Shown here: positions 49,205 through 57,600 of the stretch, piece after piece | Layout: every line of letters starts with the position of its first letter | Numbering within the stretch: the first letter of the stretch is position 1 | DNA from: Gallionella sp. | Lineage (GTDB): Bacteria > Pseudomonadota > Gammaproteobacteria > Burkholderiales > Gallionellaceae | Direction: 5' to 3' | Assembly (NCBI GenBank): GCA_025350705.1 | Contig: JANXXH010000051.1 | Span: 1-64,000 of the forward strand | DNA: 64,000 bases | Translations under genes and position numbers: made by a program | The notes under the pieces: model-generated | Told to the model about the DNA's origin: nothing | Database searches by the model: none | The model's input: the letters and a program-made list of their open reading frames with translations, nothing else

Positions 49205-49603
49205 ATGGTAACGCAAAAGTCAAAATCAGCTTCAAAGAAAGTTGCTGCAGCCAAAACCAGCAAGACCGCTGCCGGCAAACCAAAAACCACCAAGGCGGCT
49301 GCAACAAAGCCCGCCAAAAAAGTTGCGGTAAAAAAATCTTCTGCTGCAACAACAAAAGCCAAAACACCCGCTGCAAAAAAACCTGCGGCCAAAACAAAAG
49401 CCCCCGCGAAAAAGGCTGCGCCCACCAAGGCCAAGCCCTCAACCACAACCAACAAGGCCACAGCGAAACCAAGTCCCGAAGAACGTTATCGCATGGTGGA
49501 GACGACGGCTTATTTTATCGCCGAGCAACATGGCTTCCAGGGACGCTCGGACGAACATTGGGCGGCTGCCGAACGCGTGATCGCAACCAAGCTCGGCCAA
49601 TAG
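49205..49603 (+). CDS. Histone H1-like Lys/Ala-rich protein with C-terminal DUF2934 domain
   Basis: A 132-residue protein. Residues about 1-88 are Lys, Ala, Thr and Pro repeats (AAKKPAAKTKAPAKKAA) like the tail of histone H1 and bacterial AlgP-type proteins, and should bind DNA or RNA. The last 42 residues (PSPEERYRMVETTAYFIAEQ...) look like the DUF2934 domain. The start is well supported by GAGGTGA. It is transcribed away from the tandem ParA-like genes across a 285-bp gap. A nucleoid or granule-linked role is plausible but unproven. Confidence 0.85.
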   Translation: MVTQKSKSASKKVAAAKTSKTAAGKPKTTKAAATKPAKKVAVKKSSAATTKAKTPAAKKPAAKTKAPAKKAAPTKAKPSTTTNKATAKPSPEERYRMVETTAYFIAEQHGFQGRSDEHWAAAERVIATKLGQ

Positions 49604-49649
49604 TTGCGAACATTCCTGCTGCGCATTAACCCTGCAACGCATAAACAAG

Positions 49650-49689
49650 GTAACAAAAATAAAAAAGGCCCGGCTTAAAGCCGGGCCTT
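49650..49689 (-). terminator. Strong hairpin terminator
   Basis: AAGGCCCGGCTT and AAGCCGGGCCTT pair around two bases. On the minus strand TTTTTTATTTTTG follows, an ideal rho-independent terminator for the mgtA-side transcript. On the plus strand the T-run is weak, so it may also end the H1-like gene. Confidence 0.88.
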
Positions 49690-49725
49690 ATCGTTATCCC
49701 CGCTGGGGGTAACGCGAGCTGCTGT

Positions 49726-49809
49726 TTACGATTTGCCAGAAAACAAAATCATCAGGCTCACGATAATGAATGGCGAAAAGACAAACGGCAAAATGAAATA
49801 TGTCGACAC
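49726..49809 (-). CDS. Candidate 27-residue hydrophobic membrane peptide next to mgtA
   Basis: GTG start at 49809, preceded by AAGGGAG at seven bases. The peptide MSTYFILPFVFSPFIIVSLM plus ILFSGKS is one membrane helix with a polar C-terminus. It lies downstream of the P-type ATPase gene on the same strand and upstream of a strong terminator. Small peptides (MgtR, MgtU, KdpF) accompany such transporters in other bacteria, but no sequence match is claimed. Confidence 0.5.
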   Translation of the reverse strand: MSTYFILPFVFSPFIIVSLMILFSGKS

Positions 49810-50007
49810 AGAAAATCTCCCTTTTAATAATTGATTGGATAGGTATACGCCACAGCAGCTTTCTTACGGCCTTGGATACAAACTATTCAGTCTCTAACTC
49901 ATGCCGAAATCGGTCTGGCAATGCGGCAATAAAATGTTGCCATCATTCGAACCAAAAATCAAAAAAGACCTTTTCATAATCGTGGAAATAACCACAGGCA
50001 GATGTTC

Positions 50008-52614
50008 TCAGCGAACCTGAAAACGCCGGTAGAAATAGCGCTTCACCAACTCTACCGCCACCAGATAGCACAGCACCATTACCGGCAGGATCATGAAGAA
50101 CAGGGGCGGCGGAACAACGAAGCCGAGCTGCGCCGCGAACGGCGTGAACGGCAACGCAGCGGCGACCATGACCACCGTCAGCGAAGTGATGGCCAGCGCG
50201 ATGTTCGGCCTGCTCTTGAACGGATTGCCACGGGTGCGGATCACGAATATCACCAGCACCTGCGTGGCGATGGACTCGATGAACCAGCCAGTGTGGAATA
50301 ATTCTTCACCGGCCCCGAAAACTTTCAGCAGAATGAAGAACGTCATGAAGTCAAACACCGAACTGACCGGCCCGACCACCCACATGAAGTTGCGGATGAA
50401 GGTCGTGTCCCAATGCCGGGGATGGGTCAAATATTCCTTGTCCACGTTGTCCATCGGGATCGGCAGTTCGGAGACATCGTAGAGCAGATTGTTGAGCAGT
50501 ATCTGCGACGGCAGCATCGGCAGGAAAGGCAGGAACAATGTCGCACCGGCCATGCTGAACATATTCCCGAAATTCGAACTCGTCCCCATCATGATGTACT
50601 TCAGGATATTGGTGAAGGTGCGCCGCCCTTCCTGCACGCCCGAGTGCAGCACACTCAGATCATGCCGCAACATGATCATGTCCGCCGCCGCCTTGGCCAC
50701 GTCCACGGCACTGTCCACCGAGATACCGACATCTGCCGAGCGCAGCGAAGGCGCGTCGTTGATGCCATCGCCAAGATAACCGACCGTGTGCCCCTGCGCC
50801 TTCAGCGACAGGATGATGCGATTCTTCTGCGCCGGAGTGACGCGACAGAACAGGTTGGCCTCTCTTATTCGAACCGTCAGCGTGGTGTCGTCCATCTTTT
50901 GTATCTCGCTGCCGTTCAACACGCCGCTGACGGCCAAGCCCAGTTGCGCGCACACATAGCGCGTGACCAGCTCGCTGTCGCCGGTGACGATCTTGACGCT
51001 GACTCCGTCCGCCGCCAATGCCTTGAGCGCATGCGCCGCGCTCTCCTTGGGCGGATCGAGGAAGGCGGCGAAGCCGGCGAAGGTCAATTCTGTTTCATCA
51101 TCGACCACCGCATGCGGATGATCCAGCGCCACCGGACGCCACGCGATGCCGAGCACCTTGAATCCTTCGCGGCCAAGGCTGTCGTGCAAGGCCTGTATGG
51201 ATGCCCGCGCCTTGTCGTCCAGCGGCAAAAATCTTTCCAGTTCGCCCACGGCATATTGCGTGGACAGCCGGAGGATATCCTCGGGCGAGCCTTTCACCAC
51301 GAGCAAGCGTTTGTTGCCCAGCCCGAACAATCCTTGCCCGGCCAACGTCAGCCCGGCCAATCCATTATCGACCAGCACTGAAACGCGCCGCCGTTCGAAA
51401 TCGAATGGCACTTCGTCGATCTTGTTCCAGCCGCTTGTGTTTATCTCCTTGTGCTCGAGGATCGCATCATCCAGCGGACTCTTCAGCCCGGTCTCGAAAA
51501 AACTGTTGAGATACGCGAGCTGCAATACCTGCGCGCTGTCGTTGCCGTGCGCGTCGAGATGGCGTTCGAGCTTGATGCGCCCCTCGGTGAGCGTGCCGGT
51601 CTTGTCGGTGCACAACACATCCATGCTGCCCAGATTGTGGATCGCGGCGAGCTGTTTCACGATCACCTGTTTCTTCGCCATGCGCATCGCGCCGCGCGAC
51701 AGCGTCACCGTGACCACCATCGGCAGCAGTTCCGGCGTAAGGCCGACCGCCAGCGCGATCGCGAACAGGAATGATTCGAGGAATGGCCGGTGAAAATATG
51801 CGTTGATCAAAAACACGAACAGCACCAGCAGAAAAGTCAGGCGCATGATCAGCATGCCGAAACTCTGCATGCCCAGCTCGAATGCAGTGGGCGGCGGCTT
51901 CACTGCCAGCGAGTCCACGATGTCGCCCACCGCCGTGTCGGGACCGGTGCAGCACACCAAGGCCTTGGACATGCCGCTGACGACCGACGTGCCCATGAAA
52001 ATGGAATTTTCGGCCTGGCTGAGATCTGCTGCCGGTGCCGGCAATTCGCGCGCATGTTTTTCCACCGGATAAGATTCGCCTGTCAGCAACGACTGGTTGA
52101 TGAAGAAATCCTTCGCCTCGAGCAAACGGCAATCGGCGGGGATCAGATCGCCCGCAGAAAGCAACACCACATCGCCCGGCACCAGCTTCGCGATCGTGAT
52201 CTCCTGCGCACGCCCGTCGCGCAACACCGTGGTGCGCACCGCAACGGTCTTCTTCAATTGCTCTGCGGCGCGACCAGCGCGGTATTCCTGGACGAAATCC
52301 AGCGTCACGCTCATCAGCACGATCGCCCAGATGATCACGAACCCGGTGATCTCGCCGGTCAGCGCGGACACCGCGCTCGCCGCCAGCAACACCATCACCA
52401 GCGGATTTTTGAAGTGGCTCAGATACTGGATCAGCAGCGGACGTTCGCCATGATCGCGCAGTGTGTTGGGGCCGAAGCGCGCGATACGCGCATGCGCTTC
52501 GCGCTGGCTCAACCCGTCCACAGTCACCCCCAATTGCGCTTGCAGGGATACCAGAGACAGATTCCAGAACAGCGCGCCTAGAGGTTTTATCGGGCGTTCC
52601 ATAGCGTCAGTCAA
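50008..52614 (-). CDS. mgtA: Magnesium-translocating P-type ATPase (MgtA type)
   Basis: An 868-residue P-type ATPase of the P3B group that imports Mg2+ using ATP. Visible motifs are LTGESYPVEK (actuator domain), the phosphorylation site CTDKTGTLTEG (roughly residue 340), KGSPEDIL in the nucleotide domain and GYLGDGINDAPSLRSADVGISVD at the hinge. About ten membrane helices are expected. The transport-site motif GLTPELLPM fits Mg2+ rather than K+ or heavy metals. The start is ATG at 52614 and the N-terminus is a little short. No clear Mg2+ riboswitch was seen in the 340-bp leader. Confidence 0.92.
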   Translation of the reverse strand: MTDAMERPIKPLGALFWNLSLVSLQAQLGVTVDGLSQREAHARIARFGPNTLRDHGERPLLIQYLSHFKNPLVMVLLAASAVSALTGEITGFVIIWAIVLMSVTLDFVQEYRAGRAAEQLKKTVAVRTTVLRDGRAQEITIAKLVPGDVVLLSAGDLIPADCRLLEAKDFFINQSLLTGESYPVEKHARELPAPAADLSQAENSIFMGTSVVSGMSKALVCCTGPDTAVGDIVDSLAVKPPPTAFELGMQSFGMLIMRLTFLLVLFVFLINAYFHRPFLESFLFAIALAVGLTPELLPMVVTVTLSRGAMRMAKKQVIVKQLAAIHNLGSMDVLCTDKTGTLTEGRIKLERHLDAHGNDSAQVLQLAYLNSFFETGLKSPLDDAILEHKEINTSGWNKIDEVPFDFERRRVSVLVDNGLAGLTLAGQGLFGLGNKRLLVVKGSPEDILRLSTQYAVGELERFLPLDDKARASIQALHDSLGREGFKVLGIAWRPVALDHPHAVVDDETELTFAGFAAFLDPPKESAAHALKALAADGVSVKIVTGDSELVTRYVCAQLGLAVSGVLNGSEIQKMDDTTLTVRIREANLFCRVTPAQKNRIILSLKAQGHTVGYLGDGINDAPSLRSADVGISVDSAVDVAKAAADMIMLRHDLSVLHSGVQEGRRTFTNILKYIMMGTSSNFGNMFSMAGATLFLPFLPMLPSQILLNNLLYDVSELPIPMDNVDKEYLTHPRHWDTTFIRNFMWVVGPVSSVFDFMTFFILLKVFGAGEELFHTGWFIESIATQVLVIFVIRTRGNPFKSRPNIALAITSLTVVMVAAALPFTPFAAQLGFVVPPPLFFMILPVMVLCYLVAVELVKRYFYRRFQVR

Positions 52615-52954
52615 CCATGAATGAAATGTTCAGACATGACTATCGTACGCCGGAATGAATCAGGCTGTGAAAAATATGGAGCTTGATAAAGCCACCGAGT
52701 TTTCGTGACAAGTTGAAAAGCTGCGCGAGTGCATGCTGATCTCGCCGTTGTGATGTCACGCTAAACCGAAAACATTTATGGAAGCGCTGAATAAGTCCGT
52801 TCGTGGTGATAACCAATGACTTGCCGCTTTAGCGGCTTAGTCAGCTCGTGCAGGGTGGGTAACTTTGCCCACCATGATTGTTACGATAGGCCTTCGCGTG
52901 GGCACGGTGTGCCCACCCTACTCAACACATGACACAAGCGAACCAACCCCCGCA
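52615..52954. other. Intergenic region with dispersed repeats
   Basis: At 52848-52922 there are successive GGGTGGGTA...TGCCCACC and GTGGGCAC...GTGCCCACCC hairpins, related to 787-816. The rest holds the likely mgtA promoter and leader, in which no Mg2+ riboswitch could be identified. No gene is seen. Confidence 0.6.
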
Positions 52955-53710
52955 TCATTTTTGTCTGGGCAGTAAGTGGGATATGAGATCCATCGGTAGC
53001 GGGAATACGATAGTCGTGTTCTTGTCCGCGCCGATCACGGTCAGTGTCTCCAGATAACGCAACTGGATCGCCCCCGGCTCCTGAGCAAGTATCTTTGCTG
53101 CCTGGAATAACTTTTCCGCGGCCTGCAGTTCACCTTCCGCGTGTATCACTTTTGCGCGCCGCTCGCGTTCCGCCTCGGCCTGTCTGGCGATCGCGCGTAT
53201 CATCGATTCGGTCAGGTCGACCTGTTTGATCTCGACGTTGGCGACCTTGATCCCCCATGCGTCGGTTTGTGAATCCAGCGCTTCGCGGATGTCATTGTTC
53301 AGCTTCTCCCGTTCAGCCAGCATATCGTCCAATTGATGCTTGCCCAGCACCGAACGCAACATCGTTTGCGCCAATTGACTGGTGGCATTGAGGTAATCCA
53401 CCACCTGGATGATCGCCTTTTGCGCATCTATCACGCGCAAGTACACCACGGCACTGACTTTCACGGATACATTGTCGCGCGAGATCACATCCTGGGTCGG
53501 CACCTCCAGCACCACGGTGCGCAGATCCACTCGCACCGCCTGCTGGATGGCAGGGATGATGATCACCAGCCCCGGCCCCTTGACCTTCCAGAAGCGCCCC
53601 AGGGTAAAGACGACCCCGCGCTCGTACTCGCGGAAGATCCGAAAGCTGGAAAACGCCAGCGCGACGAGCGCCACAAAAAACACACCGATCAAACCCAGAT
53701 CCCAAAACAT
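52955..53710 (-). CDS. Slipin (SPFH/stomatin family) membrane protein
   Basis: A 251-residue SPFH-domain protein that forms rings or scaffolds in the inner membrane. One N-terminal membrane helix (about 5-24) is followed by the band-7 domain ([44 protein letters not shown]) and a coiled coil ([22 protein letters not shown]). The start is at 53710 with AGGAGG upstream; a frame to 53755 adds 15 acidic residues with no support. It is paired with the NfeD protease gene upstream, the classic arrangement in which NfeD cleaves the slipin C-terminus. Confidence 0.93.
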   Translation of the reverse strand: MFWDLGLIGVFFVALVALAFSSFRIFREYERGVVFTLGRFWKVKGPGLVIIIPAIQQAVRVDLRTVVLEVPTQDVISRDNVSVKVSAVVYLRVIDAQKAIIQVVDYLNATSQLAQTMLRSVLGKHQLDDMLAEREKLNNDIREALDSQTDAWGIKVANVEIKQVDLTESMIRAIARQAEAERERRAKVIHAEGELQAAEKLFQAAKILAQEPGAIQLRYLETLTVIGADKNTTIVFPLPMDLISHLLPRQK

Positions 53711-53761
53711 ATCATCCTCCTTTTCATTCTCGACATCGAGTCTGACATCGAACAATATTAT

Positions 53762-55186
53762 TCAATCATCCCGTTCTTGTTCCGGTACCACATCCCGTTC
53801 TTGTTCAGGCTCAACAATCAGGACCAAGCCTTCCATGCGCACCACCCTGATCTTTTGCCCCCGGCTCAGCGGCTGCTTGCTTTTGATGCGCCAGGTTTCG
53901 CCGTGAACCCGCGCCACACCATCCTTGCCATCGAAATCTTCCAGCACCTCGCCGAGGCTGCCGATCAATTCCTCGCTACCGCTCACCACGGGCCGCTGCC
54001 TTGCTTTCAGCGCCATGCCACCCACCAGGAAGATGAGCAAGGCGCTGGCGATACCGACCGGCACGATCACCGACCACGAGATGCCGTACCCCGTAATGTC
54101 GGTATCGATCAGCATCACCGAACCGAACATGAAGGCGACCACACCGCCGATGCCCACCACACCGAAGCTGGGCAGGAACACCTCGGCGATCATGAATGCG
54201 AGCCCCAGCAAGATCAGGCCCAGACCGGCATAGTTGATCGGCAACATCTGCAGCGCGAACAGCGCGAGCAGCAGCGAGATCGCGCCGACCACACCCGGCA
54301 ACACGAATCCCGGATTGGAAAATTCAAAGAACAATCCGAACACACCGCCCAGCAACAGCAGGTAGGCGATGCTCGGGTCTGCGATCACAGCCAGCAACCG
54401 GCTGCGCCAATCCGGCTCCAGCGTAACGATGCGCGCATCCTTCATATCCAGAGCGCGATCCACCCCCAGCACATTCACTTTGCGCCCGTCAAGTATCCTT
54501 AACAACTCGGGCACATCGCGCGCGATCACCTCGATGACCTTCTGCTTCAACGCCTCGTCCGACGACAGGCTCACCGCCTGGCGCACCGCCTGCTCGGCCC
54601 ATTCGATATTGCGGCCGCGCATCTGCGCCAGGCTGCGGATATACGCGGCAGCATCATTGATCTGTTTGTGCTCCATCGCGGAACCAGTCGCGGGCAACTC
54701 GTCAAGCGGACTCGAACTCTTCTTCTTGGCCTTGCCGTCATCCGATTGCGGTTGTTTGCCCGGCTCCGGCTGGCCGCCGATGCCGCCGATGCCGATAGAG
54801 ACTGGCGTGGCCGCACCCAGATTGGTGGCCGGGGCCATCGCCGCGATGTGGCTGGCGTAGAGGATATATGTGCCTGCACTCGCGGCCCGCGCGCCTTCGG
54901 GTGCGACGAACGCAGCAACGGGAACCGGCGAAGCAATGATCTGCTTGATGATCTGCCGCATGGATGTATCCAGGCCACCCGGCGTGTCCATCTTCAATAC
55001 CACCAGTTGCGCCTGATCTTTGTCCGCCGACTTCAGGCCGCGCACCACATAATCCGCAGTCCCCGGGCTGATCGCGCCCTCGACGTTGAGCACCACCACC
55101 GTGGGCGCGAACGCTGCCGCACTGCCCAGCCCGGCAAGTAAAAGCAGGCCGAACAACAAAGCGCGCATGATGGCAAGGCGTTCCAT
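53762..55186 (-). CDS. NfeD family membrane serine protease
   Basis: A 474-residue long-form NfeD protein. A signal sequence (MRALLFGLLLLAGLGSAAAF) precedes a ClpP-like protease domain, with the catalytic Ser in ARAASAGTYIL and the Lys further on near KQINDAAAYIRSLAQ. Four to five membrane helices and the C-terminal OB-fold NfeD domain (GEVLEDFDGKDGVARVHGETW) follow. It probably cleaves the adjacent slipin. The last residues are a short tandem duplication (VPEQERD repeated), an oddity at the stop. The start may be at 55186 or the ATG at 55168. Confidence 0.92.
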   Translation of the reverse strand: MERLAIMRALLFGLLLLAGLGSAAAFAPTVVVLNVEGAISPGTADYVVRGLKSADKDQAQLVVLKMDTPGGLDTSMRQIIKQIIASPVPVAAFVAPEGARAASAGTYILYASHIAAMAPATNLGAATPVSIGIGGIGGQPEPGKQPQSDDGKAKKKSSSPLDELPATGSAMEHKQINDAAAYIRSLAQMRGRNIEWAEQAVRQAVSLSSDEALKQKVIEVIARDVPELLRILDGRKVNVLGVDRALDMKDARIVTLEPDWRSRLLAVIADPSIAYLLLLGGVFGLFFEFSNPGFVLPGVVGAISLLLALFALQMLPINYAGLGLILLGLAFMIAEVFLPSFGVVGIGGVVAFMFGSVMLIDTDITGYGISWSVIVPVGIASALLIFLVGGMALKARQRPVVSGSEELIGSLGEVLEDFDGKDGVARVHGETWRIKSKQPLSRGQKIRVVRMEGLVLIVEPEQERDVVPEQERDD

Positions 55187-55288
55187 GATTGCAACTATAG
55201 GCGTTTTAGTTCTGTTTGCAAGCCCCCCGATTCTCTAATCATCCATACACCCTTGCTACAATGCCCCATGACCAGAAGAGGCCACCCC

Positions 55289-56029
55289 ATGAAACCCTAC
55301 GCCGAATCCAGCGAAGTAAACAAAGGCCCGATCCTTGCCGTACTCAAAGAAATCTTCGCCGAGCGCAAGTGTGTGCTCGAGATCGCCAGCGGCACCGGCC
55401 AGCACGCCGTCTACTTTGGCCGCGAGCTGCCTCATCTGATCTGGCAACCATCCGAATTGCCGCAGCACCTTCCCGGCATCCAGGCATGGCTGGACGAAGC
55501 ACAACTCCCCAACGTATTACCCCCGCTGGCCATCAACGTCAACGACGAGCACTGGCCTTTTATAACACCCGTTCATCCTGAGCAACCTGTTCGTCCTGAG
55601 CGTAGCGCAGCGAAGTCGAAGGAATCAAAGTTAAATCCAAAGCCCGTTCGCCCTGAGTGCCGCGCGTTGCGCGGTGTATCGAAGGGGTTTCCGGATTCAA
55701 CATCACCAGACGCTATCTTCAACGCCAACACCGTGCATATCATCTCGTGGCCGGAAGTCGAGCGCCTGTTCGCGCATATCGCCCGCGTCATCGCGCCGGG
55801 CGGATATGTGTGCCTCTATGGGCCCTACAACTACGGCGGAAGATTCACTTCCGAGAGCAATGCGCGTTTCGATGCGTGGCTCAAGTCGCGCGATCCGAAC
55901 AGCGGCGTGAGGGATTTTGAAGCGGTGAACCGGCTTGCAGCATCTCATGGCATGGAACTGCTGCGCGACATTGCGATGCCTTCCAATAACCGTATGCTGA
56001 TTTGGGAAGAGAAGGGTGCTATCGTCTAA
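55289..56029 (+). CDS. DUF938 SAM-dependent methyltransferase with a repeat-derived insertion
   Basis: A 246-residue protein of the DUF938 methyltransferase group; substrate unknown. The SAM motif CVLEIASGTGQHAVYFG is at about 28-44. The late motifs DAIFNANTVHIISWPEVERLF and GGYVCLYGPYNYGGRFTSES are typical. Residues about 93-140 are foreign to the family: an Arg/Pro/Ser/Glu-rich segment (PVRPERSAAKSKESK ...) coded by CCTGAG...TCGAAGG repeats, without frame loss. The start at 55289 has AGAGG upstream. The enzyme could still fold if the insert loops out. Expected length without the insert is about 200. Confidence 0.88.
   Translation: MKPYAESSEVNKGPILAVLKEIFAERKCVLEIASGTGQHAVYFGRELPHLIWQPSELPQHLPGIQAWLDEAQLPNVLPPLAINVNDEHWPFITPVHPEQPVRPERSAAKSKESKLNPKPVRPECRALRGVSKGFPDSTSPDAIFNANTVHIISWPEVERLFAHIARVIAPGGYVCLYGPYNYGGRFTSESNARFDAWLKSRDPNSGVRDFEAVNRLAASHGMELLRDIAMPSNNRMLIWEEKGAIV
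55565..55708. repeat. Compound CCTGAG...TCGAAGG repeat inside the DUF938 gene
   Basis: Two or three units lie in series: TTCATCCTGAG, TTCGTCCTGAGCGTAGCGC...GTCGAAGG, and GTTCGCCCTGAGTGCCGCGC...TATCGAAGG. The last has an inner hairpin GCCGCGCGTTGCGCGGT. The length is a multiple of three and there is no stop in the host frame. It is the same family as the intergenic copy at 477-506. Confidence 0.85.
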
Positions 56030-56089
56030 ATGTAGCCTTAACCCACACTGAATGGTACGCTCTGCGGAATTCAATAAGCGCAGGTAGCC

Positions 56090-57600
56090 ATGTTCGAACA
56101 AGCCTTCAGGAATATCGACGACGCCCTCAGGAAAGAAGCGGGCTGCACCACCGAGCTGGACTACACCGAGCAGACCTCGTGGCTGCTGTTTCTGAAATAC
56201 CTCGACGCGCTGGAAGCGAGCCGCGCGATGGAAGCGGAGCTGGAAGGCCGTCAGTACCAGTACATCCTCGATGCGCCCTATCGCTGGGAGACCTGGGCTG
56301 CGCCCAAGGGCAAGGACGGCAGGATAGACCACAACAAGGCCATGAACGGGCCGGACCTGATCGAGTTCGTCAACGGCAAGCTGTTCCCGTACTTGCACGG
56401 TTTCAAAGGCAAGGCTGAACACTCCAACACGCTGGAATACAAGATCGGCGAAATCTTCGGCGAGATCAAGAACAAGATCCAGAGCGGCTACACCCTGCGC
56501 GACATCATCGACCACATCGACGAGCTGCGCTTCAACTCGCAGGCCGAAAAACACGAGCTGTCGCACCTGTACGAAGCCAAGATCAAAAACATGGGCAATG
56601 CCGGGCGCAACGGCGGCGAATACTACACGCCGCGTCCGCTGATCCGCGCGATGGTGAAAGTGGTCGATCCGCACATCGGCAAAACCATTTACGACGGCGC
56701 CTGCGGCAGCGCGGGTTTTTTGTGCGAATCGTTCGAGTATTTGCGCAAGAAACCGCACCTCACCACGCGCGACCTCAAGACGCTACAGGAAAAAACTTTC
56801 TACGGCATCGAAAAGAAAAGCCTAGCCTACGTCATCGCCATCATGAACATGATCCTGCACGGCATCGAAGCACCCAACATCGCGCACGCCAACACGCTGG
56901 CTTCAACTTGGCCGACGTGCAGGACAAGGACCGCTACGACATCATCCTCGCCAACCCGCCCTTCGGCGGCAAGGAGCGCAAGGAAATCCAGCAGAACTTC
57001 CCGATCAAGACCGGCGAGACGGCTTTCCTGTTCCTGCAGCATTTCATCAAATACCTCAAGGCGGGCGGCCGCGCGGCGGTGGTGATCAAGAACACCTTCC
57101 TCTCCAACACCGACAACGCATCATGCAGCCTGCGCAAGCATCTGCTGGAAAGCTGCAACTTGCACACCATCCTCGATTGCCCGAGCGGCACCTTCCAGGG
57201 CGCGGGCGTGAAGACCGTGGTGCTGTTCTTCGAGAAAGGCTTGGCGACGCGCAACATCTGGTACTACCAGCTCGACCCGGGCAGAAGTTTGGGCAAGACC
57301 AACCCGCTCAACGACAACGACCTCGCCGAATTTGTCGAACTACAGGCTTCGAGAGCCTCAGCCGCCGAGGGCCCTGTCACCAAAAAAAGCTGGAACGTCG
57401 ATGTTCGAGCAGAGGATGGTCGGTCGCTGAGCTCCGTCGAAGCGGACCTCTCGGTGAAGAACCCCAACGGCGGCGAAGCGGTGCAACACCGCAGCCCGCA
57501 GGTGATACTAGACGAGATCGCCGCCCTGGATGCAGAGAGCGCGGAAGTGCTGGCGAGCATAAGGCATGCCCTGAGCCCCGACGAAGGGGCATTGCTGTGA
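56090..57600 (+). pseudogene. hsdM: Type I restriction-modification DNA methyltransferase HsdM, split by a frameshift
   Basis: HsdM is the N6-adenine methyltransferase subunit. Frame one (56090 onward) codes the N-terminal domain and SAM motif DGACGSAGFL; frame two (to 57600) codes the catalytic ILANPPFGG and the C-terminus. The frames switch near 56898-56903, where NTL must join FNLADVQD: one base appears missing in ACGCTGGCTTC. With one base restored it would be about 503 residues, a normal length. Three degenerate CTGAG...CGAAG repeats lie in the 3' third. The downstream genes look intact, so a sequencing error or a recent mutation are both possible. The site is not a homopolymer. Confidence 0.85.
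57343..57592. repeat. Three degenerate CTGAG...CGAAG units in the hsdM 3' end
   Basis: Units are at about 57343-57381 (inverted), 57411-57447 and 57564-57592. The peptide they add (around ASRASAAEGPVTK, AEDGRSLSSVEA and HALSPDEGAL) interrupts or extends the family pattern DLAEFVELQ...SWNVDV...DLSVKNPNGG. None causes a stop. They are weaker matches than the DUF938 copy. Confidence 0.55.

Noticed and set aside
52615-52954. A Mg2+ riboswitch (M-box) or mgtA leader peptide
   Set aside because: I looked for the conserved M-box core and a Pro-rich leader ORF and saw neither; the gap holds dispersed hairpins instead.
53333-54502. A 389-residue open frame on the plus strand
   Set aside because: It is antisense to the slipin and NfeD genes, and its composition (His, Gln, Asp runs) is that of a shadow frame.
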